A stretch of DNA of 30,480 bases from Gammaproteobacteria bacterium UBA2810 (GCA_002351705.1 DEHC01000035.1:1-30480); one strand, 5' to 3'; counted from the first letter of the stretch, positions 17,615 to 25,302 are shown. The notes: generated by a model not told the origin, from the letters alone. Made by a program: numbers and translations.

Positions 17615-18280
17615 TCAGACTCCCCGTGCCGCGGGATCCCAGATGATCTTGTGGAGCTGCGCCTGGATGCGGACGTTCTGGAGATTTCTCTCCTTCATGA
17701 AGTCAACGATGTCAGACATCCTGATTCTGCCGAAGACCGGGCTCAGGAAAACCACACAGGGGGGAGAGTATTTCCGGATGACGCTCCCGGCGCGCTCCAG
17801 GTCCTCGCGGGAGCAGACAACGAACTTCAGCACGTCCCATGGGCGCAGCGAGGTGAAGCACTGCTCCTTCATCATCCTCTCCATGCCGGAGCCCGGGCAC
17901 TTCCAGTCCGCGGTAATCATGAGGTTTGTCCCGAGACGATTGCGGACGCTCTCGGGGAAGAGCGCTGTGTAGTCGACGGAGCCGCTCGTCTCGATATTGA
18001 CCTCAAAGCCTGAGTCCGCGAGTCGGGTGACAAGGGAGGGAGCCTCCTCTGAGATGAGGGGCTCACCGCCCGTGAGCGTTATCCTCCGGTTGCCGAGCTC
18101 CCTCACCTTCCCGATGACCTCGTCAGGCGCCATCTCGGTGTAATCGCTCCCCTCGCAGGCGTAGCGGCTGTCGCACCAGCTGCAGCGGAGCTTGCACCCG
18201 TGGAGCCTCACGAACGTCGCGAGATACCCCTGGCGCGAGCCCTCGCCCTCGACGCTCGCGAAGATCTCGGAGACTCTCAT
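17615..18280 (-). CDS. queE: 7-carboxy-7-deazaguanine synthase QueE
   Basis: A radical SAM enzyme that converts carboxytetrahydropterin to 7-carboxy-7-deazaguanine in queuosine synthesis. At 221 aa it is a typical length. The cluster motif CKLRCSWC gives C29, C33 and C36 (CxxxCxxC). TLTGGEPL is the SAM-binding GGE block, and the substrate-capping N-terminus reads SEIFASVEGEGSRQGY. The ATG overlaps the queD stop by one base (TGATG), so the two are translationally coupled. It precedes prfC with a 94-bp gap holding no clear terminator. Confidence 0.96.
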   Translation of the reverse strand: MRVSEIFASVEGEGSRQGYLATFVRLHGCKLRCSWCDSRYACEGSDYTEMAPDEVIGKVRELGNRRITLTGGEPLISEEAPSLVTRLADSGFEVNIETSGSVDYTALFPESVRNRLGTNLMITADWKCPGSGMERMMKEQCFTSLRPWDVLKFVVCSREDLERAGSVIRKYSPPCVVFLSPVFGRIRMSDIVDFMKERNLQNVRIQAQLHKIIWDPAARGV

Positions 18281-18621
18281 CAGCGCTCATAGACAGCGGT
18301 GTTGCTGTCAGACTCCTGCACCTCGACGCGGTAGCACTCCGCCCTCCCGTCAGTCAGGGTGTCGCTTATCCACTTCGCGATGTTCTCGGCGGTCGGGTTG
18401 AAGTCAAGGACCTCGTTGAGGTAGCTGTGGTCAAGCTTCCCGGTAACCTTTTTCTTGATCTCGGTGAAGTCGATGACCATGCCGTTGCGGTCAAGCTCCG
18501 CTGCCCTTACGTAGACGGTGACGTGCCACTCGTGGCCGTGCAGGCGGCAGCACTTGCTCTCGTAGTCAAGCGTCAGGCGGTGCGCCGCGGAAAAGGCAAT
18601 TTTCTTGATTACTGTATACAT
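18280..18621 (-). CDS. queD: 6-carboxytetrahydropterin synthase QueD
   Basis: Makes 6-carboxy-5,6,7,8-tetrahydropterin from dihydroneopterin triphosphate, the step before QueE. At 113 aa it is near the usual 120. Zinc ligands are H14 in SAAH and H28/H30 in LHGHEW. A catalytic Cys is at 24 or 25, LDHSYLNE carries the Asp/His pair (64-65), and the late Glu is in VEVQESDSN. It is first of the queDE pair. The ribosome site is poor (GGGG). Confidence 0.95.
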   Translation of the reverse strand: MYTVIKKIAFSAAHRLTLDYESKCCRLHGHEWHVTVYVRAAELDRNGMVIDFTEIKKKVTGKLDHSYLNEVLDFNPTAENIAKWISDTLTDGRAECYRVEVQESDSNTAVYER

Positions 18622-19043
18622 TTCTGCCCCGGGTAACAGATCTGATTGGGATTGAGCCCCTTATTCTATCACCTGCGGGGAAAGTATTCCTCATGCCGGA
18701 GAAGGCAGAGTCCCAGCGGAGGGAGAGCGTGATCTCACCTCCCCTGTACGCGGAGCCGCGCATCATCTGGGAAAAACACCAGACCTTCCAGAAGGCATCA
18801 GCGCTCTTCCACGGGAAGATCTGGGAAAAATTCGGCAAACTGCACCATAAAAGAGCGGCATGCTCCGCAATCATGCACAGACTTTCTCAGGATAGCTGCG
18901 GAATCGTCCCCGCAGAGCGGCAGCAGCGCCGCAAAGCCTGCTCCTGCGGCCGCTCATACCCCAGAGGGAAAAGTCCTGTCTGACGCAGGAAAGTCATTCC
19001 GGCGGAAAGTAAAAGGAGATCGGCCGGCAGCTCATAAAAAAAG
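18622..19043. other. Gene-free stretch upstream of queD and before the membrane pair
   Basis: No convincing gene. Open frames of about 100 codons on both strands (for example 18693-18983 plus) show no family features, no ribosome site and Trp/Cys/Ser-rich shadow composition. A short inverted repeat (CTGCGG ... CCGCAG) is present around 18897-18917, with GC-rich partial repeats after it. No tRNA-like fold was recognised. The queD promoter lies at its left end. Confidence 0.5.
18663..18671 (-). promoter_or_regulatory. Extended -10 promoter element of queDE
   Basis: Minus strand TGA-TAGAAT, 42 bases before the queD ATG. The leader does not match the preQ1 riboswitch patterns I know. Confidence 0.45.
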
Positions 19044-19074
19044 TTGAAAACCTATCTGAAAAGTAGGTTATAAT
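19044..19074 (+). promoter_or_regulatory. Promoter of the small membrane gene pair with an operator-like inverted repeat
   Basis: TTGAAA (19044-19049) and TATAAT (19069-19074), spacer 19 (18 if the -10 is read as TTATAA). AACCTA (19049-19054) and TAGGTT (19064-19069) form a perfect 6-bp inverted repeat with a 9-base spacer that fills the gap between the two hexamers, the usual place for a repressor or a spacer-twisting activator. The predicted leader is about 110 bases long. Confidence 0.65.
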
Positions 19075-19189
19075 CAGTGGCAAGATATTTGCTGTTTCAC
19101 AGCAGGAATTTAAGTTCATGCCCGCCTGCCGCCGCACTGCCCGGAAGGAAAGCGCCTGACAGGTGATCAGGGGAATTTTGGAGGATTTT

Positions 19190-19537
19190 ATGGCTTGTTT
19201 TATTGCTGCTCTCGCAGAAAGCGCAGTTGCATACGGCGTCAAGAAGGCCTGTGAGCATCACGGCACCGAGCGCTCGCTCGTCTGGGCTGAGCGCATCGGG
19301 ACTCTTATCACCATGCTGCTCGGCGGCTCGTTCCTTCTCATGATCGAGCATGTCTGGCACGGCGAGATTACCTGGTTCCCTCCGTTCCTCACGGCAATGA
19401 ACAATCCGGAGGACACCGCGGAGATGATCCATGAGATCCTGACTGTCGGCGTCTCCATGGACGTCGCGCTCACTGTTTCCTGGGCTGCCTGGGTTGCCCT
19501 TACCGCCCACAGGCTTGTTTCCCCGAAGGAGGCCTGA
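19190..19537 (+). CDS. Small uncharacterised membrane protein, first of a pair
   Basis: A 115-aa protein. The ATG at 19190 has GGAGG five bases upstream; an in-frame GTG at 19163 is not needed. Two membrane segments are predicted (about 36-53 and 86-107). Between them lies a loop dense in ligand-like residues: EHVWHGE (53-59), then W62, PPFLTAMNNPEDTAEM (64-79) and H81-E82. The N-terminus MACFIAALAE is an amphipathic or re-entrant helix. From memory this loop and the start closely resemble unnamed small proteins of clostridial anaerobes, but I cannot verify that here. Histidines and tryptophans at one membrane face suggest metal, haem or quinone binding; that is inference. Confidence 0.85.
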   Translation: MACFIAALAESAVAYGVKKACEHHGTERSLVWAERIGTLITMLLGGSFLLMIEHVWHGEITWFPPFLTAMNNPEDTAEMIHEILTVGVSMDVALTVSWAAWVALTAHRLVSPKEA

Positions 19538-19539
19538 CT

Positions 19540-19827
19540 ATGTGCCTGCTCATAACTATCGCGTTCACCGCCCTCTTCTTCGTGCTGATGAAGCTTGATC
19601 ATGAGAACAAGTACTCGGTCCGCCCGGTATTCATCACCTTCCTTTCCGCATCCATCATGTGGGTCGTAGACGGGATCTGGCGCGTCATCGGCGGCGAGCC
19701 GTTCTGGGATTTCGGCGAGGGCGAGGCCGCTCTCGGTTTCACCGTCGCAGGCTTCGGCATACTCCTGTGGCTCGCAATCATCGGATACAGCAAATACTTG
19801 GCAAAGAAGGCCCTGCCCCAGGCTTAA
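19540..19827 (+). CDS. Small uncharacterised membrane protein, second of the pair
   Basis: A 95-aa protein with three predicted membrane segments (about 3-18, 28-47 and 64-83). A motif MWVVDGIWRVIGGEPFWDF (40-58) puts an Asp inside or at the edge of the second helix and an acidic loop after it. AAGGAGG (19526-19532), embedded in the last codons of the gene before, serves the ATG six to seven bases later; the two genes are two bases apart. They almost surely form one complex or function together. No known family name comes to mind. Confidence 0.83.
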   Translation: MCLLITIAFTALFFVLMKLDHENKYSVRPVFITFLSASIMWVVDGIWRVIGGEPFWDFGEGEAALGFTVAGFGILLWLAIIGYSKYLAKKALPQA

Positions 19828-19871
19828 ATGCCGGGCTCCGGCATCCCATGCCTGAAGCGCTCGGAGACAGG

Positions 19872-19904
19872 ACACCGGAGGGGATATCCCTCCGGTGTTT
19901 TTTT
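19872..19904 (+). terminator. Intrinsic terminator of the membrane gene pair
   Basis: An 11-bp perfect stem (ACACCGGAGGG with CCCTCCGGTGT), loop GATAT, then seven T. Confidence 0.95.
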
Positions 19905-19960
19905 GTCACCTCATCCAACCGCCGCATGGCAGAATATTCCACGCTTACCTCTCTTTAGGC

Positions 19961-19966
19961 TAAAAT
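19961..19966 (+). promoter_or_regulatory. -10 element of the 19998 gene
   Basis: TAAAAT followed by AGC, 32 bases before the ATG, inside GCTAAAATAGC. There is no TGn extension and no clear -35. Confidence 0.4.
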
Positions 19967-19997
19967 AGCATCAGTCTCAACAAATGGTGATACAGAA

Positions 19998-20417
19998 ATG
20001 AAGTTCAGCAAAATGATTATCGCGGCAGCCATCGGAGCCGCCTGCGCATTCTCGGGAGCCGCCATCGCAGAGGGAACTGCAGACGCAGAGTCCTACATCA
20101 GCTCCCTCTCCCTGAGCCAGCTCAAGACCGGAGCGCTGAAGCGCCAGGCTGACGTCGAGAGGAGAGTGCTCGAGCTTGATCTCGACAAGGCTGGCGACGC
20201 GCAGATCAACGCCCTTGCCCGCGAGTATCTGACCGCCCAGTCCTGCCTCGCGCGCGCCTACATGGCACAGGGCGAGGATCCCTCCTTCATGGTCAAGAGC
20301 CGCACCCTCACCTCGAAGACCTTCAGCGATGAGGCGAAGATGAAGCAGCTCCACCGCTTCCTCGCTCACACCGAGGGACAGGCAGTCCTTAGGGGAGCTG
20401 ACGGCAGCTGCCGCTAA
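19998..20417 (+). CDS. Small exported protein of unknown function
   Basis: A 139-aa protein with a textbook Sec signal peptide (MKFSKMIIAAAIGAACAFSGAAIA, cleavage likely after AIA at residue 24). The mature part is about 115 residues, mostly helical and soluble, with one Cys in the middle (QSCLARAYMAQG) and one near the C-terminus (GSCR) that could form a disulfide. It has its own promoter and terminator. It faces parE head to tail. No family was recognised, and the ribosome site is weak (GGTGAT). Confidence 0.8.
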   Translation: MKFSKMIIAAAIGAACAFSGAAIAEGTADAESYISSLSLSQLKTGALKRQADVERRVLELDLDKAGDAQINALAREYLTAQSCLARAYMAQGEDPSFMVKSRTLTSKTFSDEAKMKQLHRFLAHTEGQAVLRGADGSCR

Positions 20418-20441
20418 GAGGTAATTTCCCCTAAAAAATAG

Positions 20442-20476
20442 AGGCGCCGCGGAAGGAGTTCCGCAGCGCCTTTTTC
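20442..20476. terminator. Bidirectional terminator between the exported protein gene and parE
   Basis: AGGCGC and GCGGAA (20442-20454) pair with TTCCGC and GCGCCT (20459-20471) around GGAG, with a one-base mismatch. T-rich sequence follows on both strands (TTTTT on plus; complement of AAAAAATAG on minus). Confidence 0.88.
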
Positions 20477-20497
20477 GTTTCCGGCGAAAGACAGGAG

Positions 20498-22399
20498 CTA
20501 TTCGGCATCCTCCGCGAGGCTGCCGTTCGCCTCGAGCCACACTCTTCTGTCATCAGCCCTCTTGCCGTTGAGGAGCATGTCCATCATGCTCTCGGTGTCC
20601 TGGTGATCAGGATCGAACATCAGCCTCACGAGGTGGCGGGTGTTGGGCTCAAGCGTCGTCTCCTTGAGCTGCGGCGGATCCATCTCGCCGAGTCCCTTGA
20701 AGCGGATGACCTTGATGTCAGAGTCCGAGAGCCTCCGGTTCTTCCTCTTCGCCTCGCTGATGACCGCGTCGCGCTCCTTCTCGTCAATGACGTAGTGGAC
20801 CTCCTTTTTAATGTCGACGCGGAAGAGCGGCGGCATGCAGACGAAGACGTGCCCGTCCTCGACGAGCTTCGGGAAATGCCTCACGAAGAGCGCGCAGAGC
20901 AGGGTCGCGATATGGAGCCCGTCCGAATCAGCATCGGCGAGGATGCAGACCTTGCCGTAGCGGAGCTCGGAGAGGTCGGCGCTCTGCGGATCCGCCCCGA
21001 GCGCGACCGAGATGTCGCGGATCTCGTTGTTGGCCATGATTTTGTCATTGTCCGCGTCCCAGGTGTTGAGGATCTTGCCGCGCAGGGGCAGTATTGCCTG
21101 GTACTCCGGATCGCGCGCCTGGCAGGCGGAGCCTCCTGCCGAGTCTCCCTCGACGATGAAGAGCTCGCGGCGCGAGACGTCGTCGCCGTAGCAGTCGGTG
21201 AGCTTCCCCGGGAGCACCGGTCCCTGGCCCTGCTTCTTCCTGACTACGGTCCTTGCCGAGCGGATGCGCTTCTCCGCCGCGGTGATGAAGAAGTCGATGA
21301 GCTCCGAGGCCTCGTCAGTCCCCGAGTTGAGCCAGAGGCTGAAGGAGTCCTTAACGAGGGTCTCGACGGCGGCCGAGGCCTCCCTGTTCGAGAGCTTCTC
21401 CTTGGTCTGCCCGGCAAACTGCGGCTCCGGGATCTTGCAGGAGAGCACATAGGCGGAGTGCGCCGAGATGTCATCGGGGATGAGCTTCACGCCGCGGGGA
21501 AGGAGGTTCCGGAGGTCGCAGTACTCCCTGACCGCGTCAAGGATGCCCTGCCTGAAGCCGTTCACATGGGTGCCGCCGAGCACGGTCGGGATAAGGTTGA
21601 CGTAGGACTCCGAGACCTCGGCCTCGCCCTCCGTTATCCAGCAGATGGACCAGTCGGCGATGATGCCGTCAAGCTCGCCCTTGCCGGAGAAGGGCTGCGC
21701 GGGAATGATCGAGACATCCTTAAGGGACTCGCGGAGGTACTCATCGAGTCCCTCACGGAAGCACCACTCGTCCTTCTCGCCGGTATTTTTATCCTCGAAG
21801 GTGATGGCGAGGTTCGGGCAGAGCACTGCCTTGGCCTTGAGGAGGTGGCGGAGGCTCGAGGTGAGGAACTTCGGGGTGTCAAAGTACCTGGGATCCGGCC
21901 AGAACCTGACGCGGGTCCCGGTGTTCTTCTGACCGCAGGTGCCGGTCTCATGGAGGGGCTCGGTCACGTCACCGCCTGAAAAGCAGATCCGGTAGACCTT
22001 CCCGCCGCGCCTAACCTCTGCCTCAATCTTCTCGGAGAGCGCGTTCACGACCGAGATGCCGACGCCGTGGAGTCCGCCGGAGAACTTGTAGTTCTTGCCG
22101 GAAAACTTGCCTCCCGCGTGGAGGCGGCAGAAGATGAGCTCGATGCCGGGCACATGCTCTGTCGGGTGCATGTCAACCGGCATGCCGCGGCCGTCATCGG
22201 TAACCTCAAGCGATCCGTCCTCATAGAGGACAACGCTGATTTTTGAGGCAAACCCGGAGATCGCCTCGTCAACGCTGTTGTCTATGACCTCCTGCGCGAG
22301 ATGGTTCGGCCTTGTGGTCTCGGTGTACATGCCGGGACGCCTCTTGACGGGCTCAAGGCCCTTAAGGACTTCTATCGATTCAGCTGAGTAGTCTTCCAT
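20498..22399 (-). CDS. parE: DNA topoisomerase IV subunit B
   Basis: ATPase subunit of topoisomerase IV, which decatenates daughter chromosomes with ParC. At 633 aa it matches E. coli ParE (630). GHKL motifs: PGMYTETTRPNHL (22-34), NSVDEA (41-46), DDGRGMP (68-74) and SGGLHGVG. The TOPRIM part has EGDSAGGSA (about 415) and QARDPEYQAILPLRGK, the ParE rather than GyrB form, and the length lacks the GyrB insert. parC is not in the window. A 299-bp gap from yqiA suggests its own promoter. GGTG lies four bases before the ATG. Confidence 0.97.
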   Translation of the reverse strand: MEDYSAESIEVLKGLEPVKRRPGMYTETTRPNHLAQEVIDNSVDEAISGFASKISVVLYEDGSLEVTDDGRGMPVDMHPTEHVPGIELIFCRLHAGGKFSGKNYKFSGGLHGVGISVVNALSEKIEAEVRRGGKVYRICFSGGDVTEPLHETGTCGQKNTGTRVRFWPDPRYFDTPKFLTSSLRHLLKAKAVLCPNLAITFEDKNTGEKDEWCFREGLDEYLRESLKDVSIIPAQPFSGKGELDGIIADWSICWITEGEAEVSESYVNLIPTVLGGTHVNGFRQGILDAVREYCDLRNLLPRGVKLIPDDISAHSAYVLSCKIPEPQFAGQTKEKLSNREASAAVETLVKDSFSLWLNSGTDEASELIDFFITAAEKRIRSARTVVRKKQGQGPVLPGKLTDCYGDDVSRRELFIVEGDSAGGSACQARDPEYQAILPLRGKILNTWDADNDKIMANNEIRDISVALGADPQSADLSELRYGKVCILADADSDGLHIATLLCALFVRHFPKLVEDGHVFVCMPPLFRVDIKKEVHYVIDEKERDAVISEAKRKNRRLSDSDIKVIRFKGLGEMDPPQLKETTLEPNTRHLVRLMFDPDHQDTESMMDMLLNGKRADDRRVWLEANGSLAEDAE

Positions 22400-22698
22400 T
22401 TTTCACCAGTCTTTTTTTCGTAATTCCGTATATCTCCGGGCTCTCCCCTTTCATGCGGCGGAGGATATTTTGCATTCGCGCGGGCGATAAATCAACCGGA
22501 GCAGCTCGGTGCGGGCAGATTGTGTCATGTAACAGGACATTTTCCGGAGACGCTGCGGGACGCCCCGGCATCAGTGAGCACTGAGCCCGCCAGGAGCGGA
22601 GGTTAGGCGCCGGGTGAGGGCGAATCCCCCAGAAAAGCCCGCATCCGGGGCATCTTTTGCACGGTTCTCTCCTCTGAAGAGAGCAGGTGGCTCCGGGA
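22400..22698. other. Gap between yqiA and parE
   Basis: No gene seen. It should hold the parE promoter; a TATACG on the minus strand near 22429-22434 is a weak -10. A 5-bp stem CTCTC/GAGAG (22668-22684) lies just past the yqiA end but has no T-tract. Confidence 0.4.
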
Positions 22699-23298
22699 TC
22701 AGGCCGCGAGGGAGCGTGATTTCCCCTCAAGGAAGGCGAATGCCCGCTCCGTGAGGTGGCTGAACTCCGGCAGGCGGTGGGAGCCGCCGGGGACGATGAT
22801 TTTCTCGGATTTGCAGAAAAAAGACTCCGACATGGTGTAGTCAAGGACCTCGTCGCCGGTCCCGAGGATGAGGAGGAACAGCTCCGGGCGCGGGGCCTCC
22901 TCGCTGCTGCCGGCAAGCGAGGAGAGGAACGCGGCATGATCCTTCCCGATCACGAACTCGTTTCCGGTGTAGGGGTTCTTATGACGGCCGAGGAAGTTAA
23001 CGAGGAGGGGCGCCGGGTTCACCACCGGGTTGATGAGCACTGCGGGCACCGAGAGGCGCTCCGAGGAGACCCTTGCCCAGAAGCCGCCGAGGCTGCTCCC
23101 TATAAGCCCCGTGAGGTCATCGCCGATGCCGTCGAGCAGATCCGTCACGAAACGGTATGCCCTTACCGGATCATCCGGGATGTCAGGGGCGAGGAAGCGG
23201 CAGTCAGGGTGCGACTCCCCGAGGAACTTCCGGAAATCCTCCGCCTTCTTCGATTTTCCTGCGGACATGAAGCCATGGAGATAGACAAAGGTGCTCAT
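22699..23298 (-). CDS. yqiA: YqiA-family esterase (UPF0227)
   Basis: A 199-aa alpha/beta hydrolase. YLHGF opens the fold (6-10), the nucleophile Ser69 sits in GSSLGG (67-72), NPYTG (residues 108-112) and TGDEVLDY are family hallmarks, and the catalytic His is in GGSHRL. E. coli YqiA hydrolyses short acyl esters in vitro, and its natural substrate is unknown. The ATG overlaps the cpdA stop by one base. This is the nudF-cpdA-yqiA-parE order of enterics. Confidence 0.93.
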   Translation of the reverse strand: MSTFVYLHGFMSAGKSKKAEDFRKFLGESHPDCRFLAPDIPDDPVRAYRFVTDLLDGIGDDLTGLIGSSLGGFWARVSSERLSVPAVLINPVVNPAPLLVNFLGRHKNPYTGNEFVIGKDHAAFLSSLAGSSEEAPRPELFLLILGTGDEVLDYTMSESFFCKSEKIIVPGGSHRLPEFSHLTERAFAFLEGKSRSLAA

Positions 23299-24122
23299 CA
23301 GTAGCCGCCCGAGAACCAGTTGGGGCTGAAGCTCTCCGCTGGGAGGCGGAAGAGATCCGAGGTAAACGTACCGTCAGGCGCGAAGTCGATGAAGCGCCAG
23401 CCCGGCCCCATGCGGTCGAGCTGGAAGTCATTGTGGCCGTATGCGAACTGGATGCTCGTGGAGGGAGTCGCTATATAGCTTATCCCGCCGAGCTCGCGCT
23501 CGAGGTTCTGGTGGATATGGCCGCAGAGCACCAGCTTCACCTGCCCGTGGTGGTAGATGATTGACTTGAACTGATCGGAGTTCTTCAGATCGTGCTGGTC
23601 AAGCCAGGCGCTCTCGGTGTGGAAAACGTTGTGGTGCAGGCAGACTGCCGAGAAGAGCCCGTCAGAGCGGTCAAGCCTCTCCCTGAGGAAGGCGAGCTGA
23701 TCCGGGGCGAGGTAGCCGCATGGCGCGCTGTAGACCTGGCTGTTGAGCATCAGGAACTGCCAGCGGCCGCACCTGATCTCCCGCGCGGTGCTGATGCCTA
23801 GCCCGGGCATGATGCGGTACATCAGCGGCCCGTCGTCATGGTTGCCGGGAAGCCAGTAAACTGGCTTCCCGAGGCGCCTGATGATGCGGGCGAAGCGCTC
23901 GTAGGAGCCGGTGGAGTAGTCCTGCGAGAGATCGCCCGTGCATAGGACGAAGTCAAAGCTCCTCCCCGAGGAGAGCACCGCGTCGATCACGGCATTGAGT
24001 GACTCCGCGGTGTCAATGCCGAGGAGCGTGCCGTCCTCTGCCGCGAAGAGATGGGTGTCCGTAATATGCAGGACGCTGACGGACTCGCCGTCTCTCTTCT
24101 CTACCTGCTCGAAATCACTCAT
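23298..24122 (-). CDS. cpdA: 3',5'-cyclic AMP phosphodiesterase CpdA (Icc)
   Basis: A class III metallophosphoesterase that hydrolyses cAMP to AMP, so it lowers CRP activity. At 274 aa it matches E. coli (275). Metal motifs: DTH (22-24), GDLSQD (63-68), GNHDD (93-97), LHHN and GHIHQN. The ATG has GGGGAG very close upstream. It is coupled to yqiA by a one-base overlap. A strong hairpin-T terminator lies 34 bases before the ATG, between nudF and cpdA, which is odd for this operon. Confidence 0.95.
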   Translation of the reverse strand: MSDFEQVEKRDGESVSVLHITDTHLFAAEDGTLLGIDTAESLNAVIDAVLSSGRSFDFVLCTGDLSQDYSTGSYERFARIIRRLGKPVYWLPGNHDDGPLMYRIMPGLGISTAREIRCGRWQFLMLNSQVYSAPCGYLAPDQLAFLRERLDRSDGLFSAVCLHHNVFHTESAWLDQHDLKNSDQFKSIIYHHGQVKLVLCGHIHQNLERELGGISYIATPSTSIQFAYGHNDFQLDRMGPGWRFIDFAPDGTFTSDLFRLPAESFSPNWFSGGY

Positions 24123-24155
24123 CGCTCCCCATCCGGCTTACTGCCGCTTCTTCTA

Positions 24156-24185
24156 TGAAAAACAGCCGGCCCGAAGAGGGCCGGC
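24156..24185 (-). terminator. Intrinsic terminator between nudF and cpdA, possibly an attenuator
   Basis: GCCGGCCC (24165-24172) pairs with GGGCCGGC (24178-24185), loop of five, followed on the minus strand by TGTTTTT. It ends only about 34 bases before the cpdA ATG. Confidence 0.88.
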
Positions 24186-24377
24186 CTCATTTTCAATAAT
24201 AACCCATCGGCAGAGCAAACTCAGAGGAATTGCTCGCAAAAAAAGTAAAGAATTGAAAAAAACGTGCCATTTGATCACATTTTGAGCAAATAACAGTATT
24301 TTTACAAACAAGTATTGTCTAAAGGCGGTTCTGCGGCCGGCAGCTGTTTTCTGACCATTTCTGTACCGGCCTCTGGA
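24186..24377. other. AT-rich segment between nudF and the terminator
   Basis: No gene. On the minus strand it holds AAATGTGATC (24282..24273), identical to the left half of the E. coli CRP consensus, but the right half is missing. A TATTAT near its lower end could be a -10. GGCCGG and CCGGCC flank a long loop near 24331-24371. Confidence 0.35.
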
Positions 24378-25001
24378 TCAGGCAAATGCCCCGGTGCGTC
24401 CGAGCCTCAAAGCAAGGCTCTGCAGCGCCGCAACAGTCGTGAAGTTGTTGATGCCGCCCTTCACGAGGAGCGAGAGAGCGTCATCGAGTTTCAGTACGAC
24501 TGCCCGCATGTCCTCATTCTCTTCCGGAAGGCCGTGCGCGCCGCCCGCGTGCGAGAGGTCTGCCTCGGAAAGAAAGATTGAGACCGTCTCGCTGGTTCCG
24601 CCGGGGCTCGTGAGGAACTTTCCGATAAGGACAGTGTGCTCCCGGTCTATGGTTACTCCTGCCTCCTCCTCTGTTTCCCTTATTGCGGTATCCATGGGAT
24701 CCTCGCCCTCAGGCGTGATGCCCGCGACCACCTCGAGGCTCCAGGGCTCAAGACCTGCGGCATACGCGCCGATACGGAACTGCTCCACGAGGAGCACCAG
24801 ATCGTTCTTCCGGTCATATACGAGGACTCCCGCGGCGGTGCCGCGCTCGAGGAGCTCACGGCGGAAGGGCTTCATCCAGCCTCCCCGGTAGCTTCTCGTG
24901 GTGAGCTCGTAGTCATTCACCCGGAAAAAGCCGCGGTATTTCTCCTTAACATCAAGCACTTTGACGTCACCGCGGTGAAAGTCAATCAGACTGTCTGACA
25001 C
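24378..25001 (-). CDS. nudF: ADP-ribose pyrophosphatase NudF
   Basis: A Nudix hydrolase that cleaves ADP-ribose to AMP and ribose 5-phosphate. At 207 aa it matches E. coli NudF (209). The Nudix box GEDPMDTAIRETEEEAGV (99-116) keeps REtxEExG; Thr replaces the first Glu of the general motif, and E. coli NudF also deviates there. YRGFF, VEQFRIGAY and SPGGTSE are NudF blocks. The start is GTG 25001 with an excellent AGGAGG five bases upstream. tolC, the usual divergent neighbour, is absent; the phased array and ATPase occupy that side. Confidence 0.93.
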   Translation of the reverse strand: MSDSLIDFHRGDVKVLDVKEKYRGFFRVNDYELTTRSYRGGWMKPFRRELLERGTAAGVLVYDRKNDLVLLVEQFRIGAYAAGLEPWSLEVVAGITPEGEDPMDTAIRETEEEAGVTIDREHTVLIGKFLTSPGGTSETVSIFLSEADLSHAGGAHGLPEENEDMRAVVLKLDDALSLLVKGGINNFTTVAALQSLALRLGRTGAFA

Positions 25002-25101
25002 GAAAGCCTCCTAATAATTCTCTTAAGGCCGCATGATACGGCATCAGGGCTTATCCGGAAAGAGGCAGAACACCGATATGCCCCTTTAAACGGCACAGAA
25101 G

Positions 25102-25244
25102 TTCCGGTGGAATTACCGCAAAAGTTCCGATTAAAATACCGCAAAAATACCGATTAAAATACCGCAAAAGTTCCGATTAAAATACCGCAAAAATACCGAT
25201 TGAAATACCGCAAAAGTTCCGGTTAAAATAGTACAAAAGTACCG
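25102..25244. repeat. Phased direct-repeat array: 13 WWCCG motifs, alternately 11 and 12 bp apart
   Basis: TACCG or TTCCG starts at 25102, 25114, 25125, 25137, 25148, 25160, 25171, 25183, 25194, 25206, 25217, (25229, degenerate TAGTA) and 25240. Spacers alternate between CAAAAG/CAAAAA and ATTAAAA types, so the DNA repeat is 23 bp and TTCCG/TACCG variants alternate to give a 46-bp super-period. All motifs face the same way. It lies between nudF (minus) and the ATPase (plus), ending about 58 bases before the ATPase ATG. There is no palindromic repeat and no unique spacers, so it is not CRISPR. Confidence 0.92.
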
Positions 25245-25302
25245 ATTTTTTGTTTATTGAGTTTTGGATCAATATCTTTGCCATAAAATAATATTTGGGA
25301 AT

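Noticed and set aside
18622..18690. preQ1 riboswitch in front of queD
   Set aside because: The leader lacks the preQ1-I core (CUACA-type loop with A-rich tail) and the preQ1-II layout that I know.
18693..18983. A 96-codon plus-strand frame
   Set aside because: No ribosome site, shadow-like composition, and a competing minus-strand frame of equal quality.
24260..24290. A complete CRP or FNR site before cpdA
   Set aside because: Only one half of the CRP consensus fits; the other half fails at the required 6-base spacing, and the FNR match is also half.
25102..25244. CRISPR array
   Set aside because: Units are 23 bp with no unique spacers and no cas genes nearby; the whole unit repeats.
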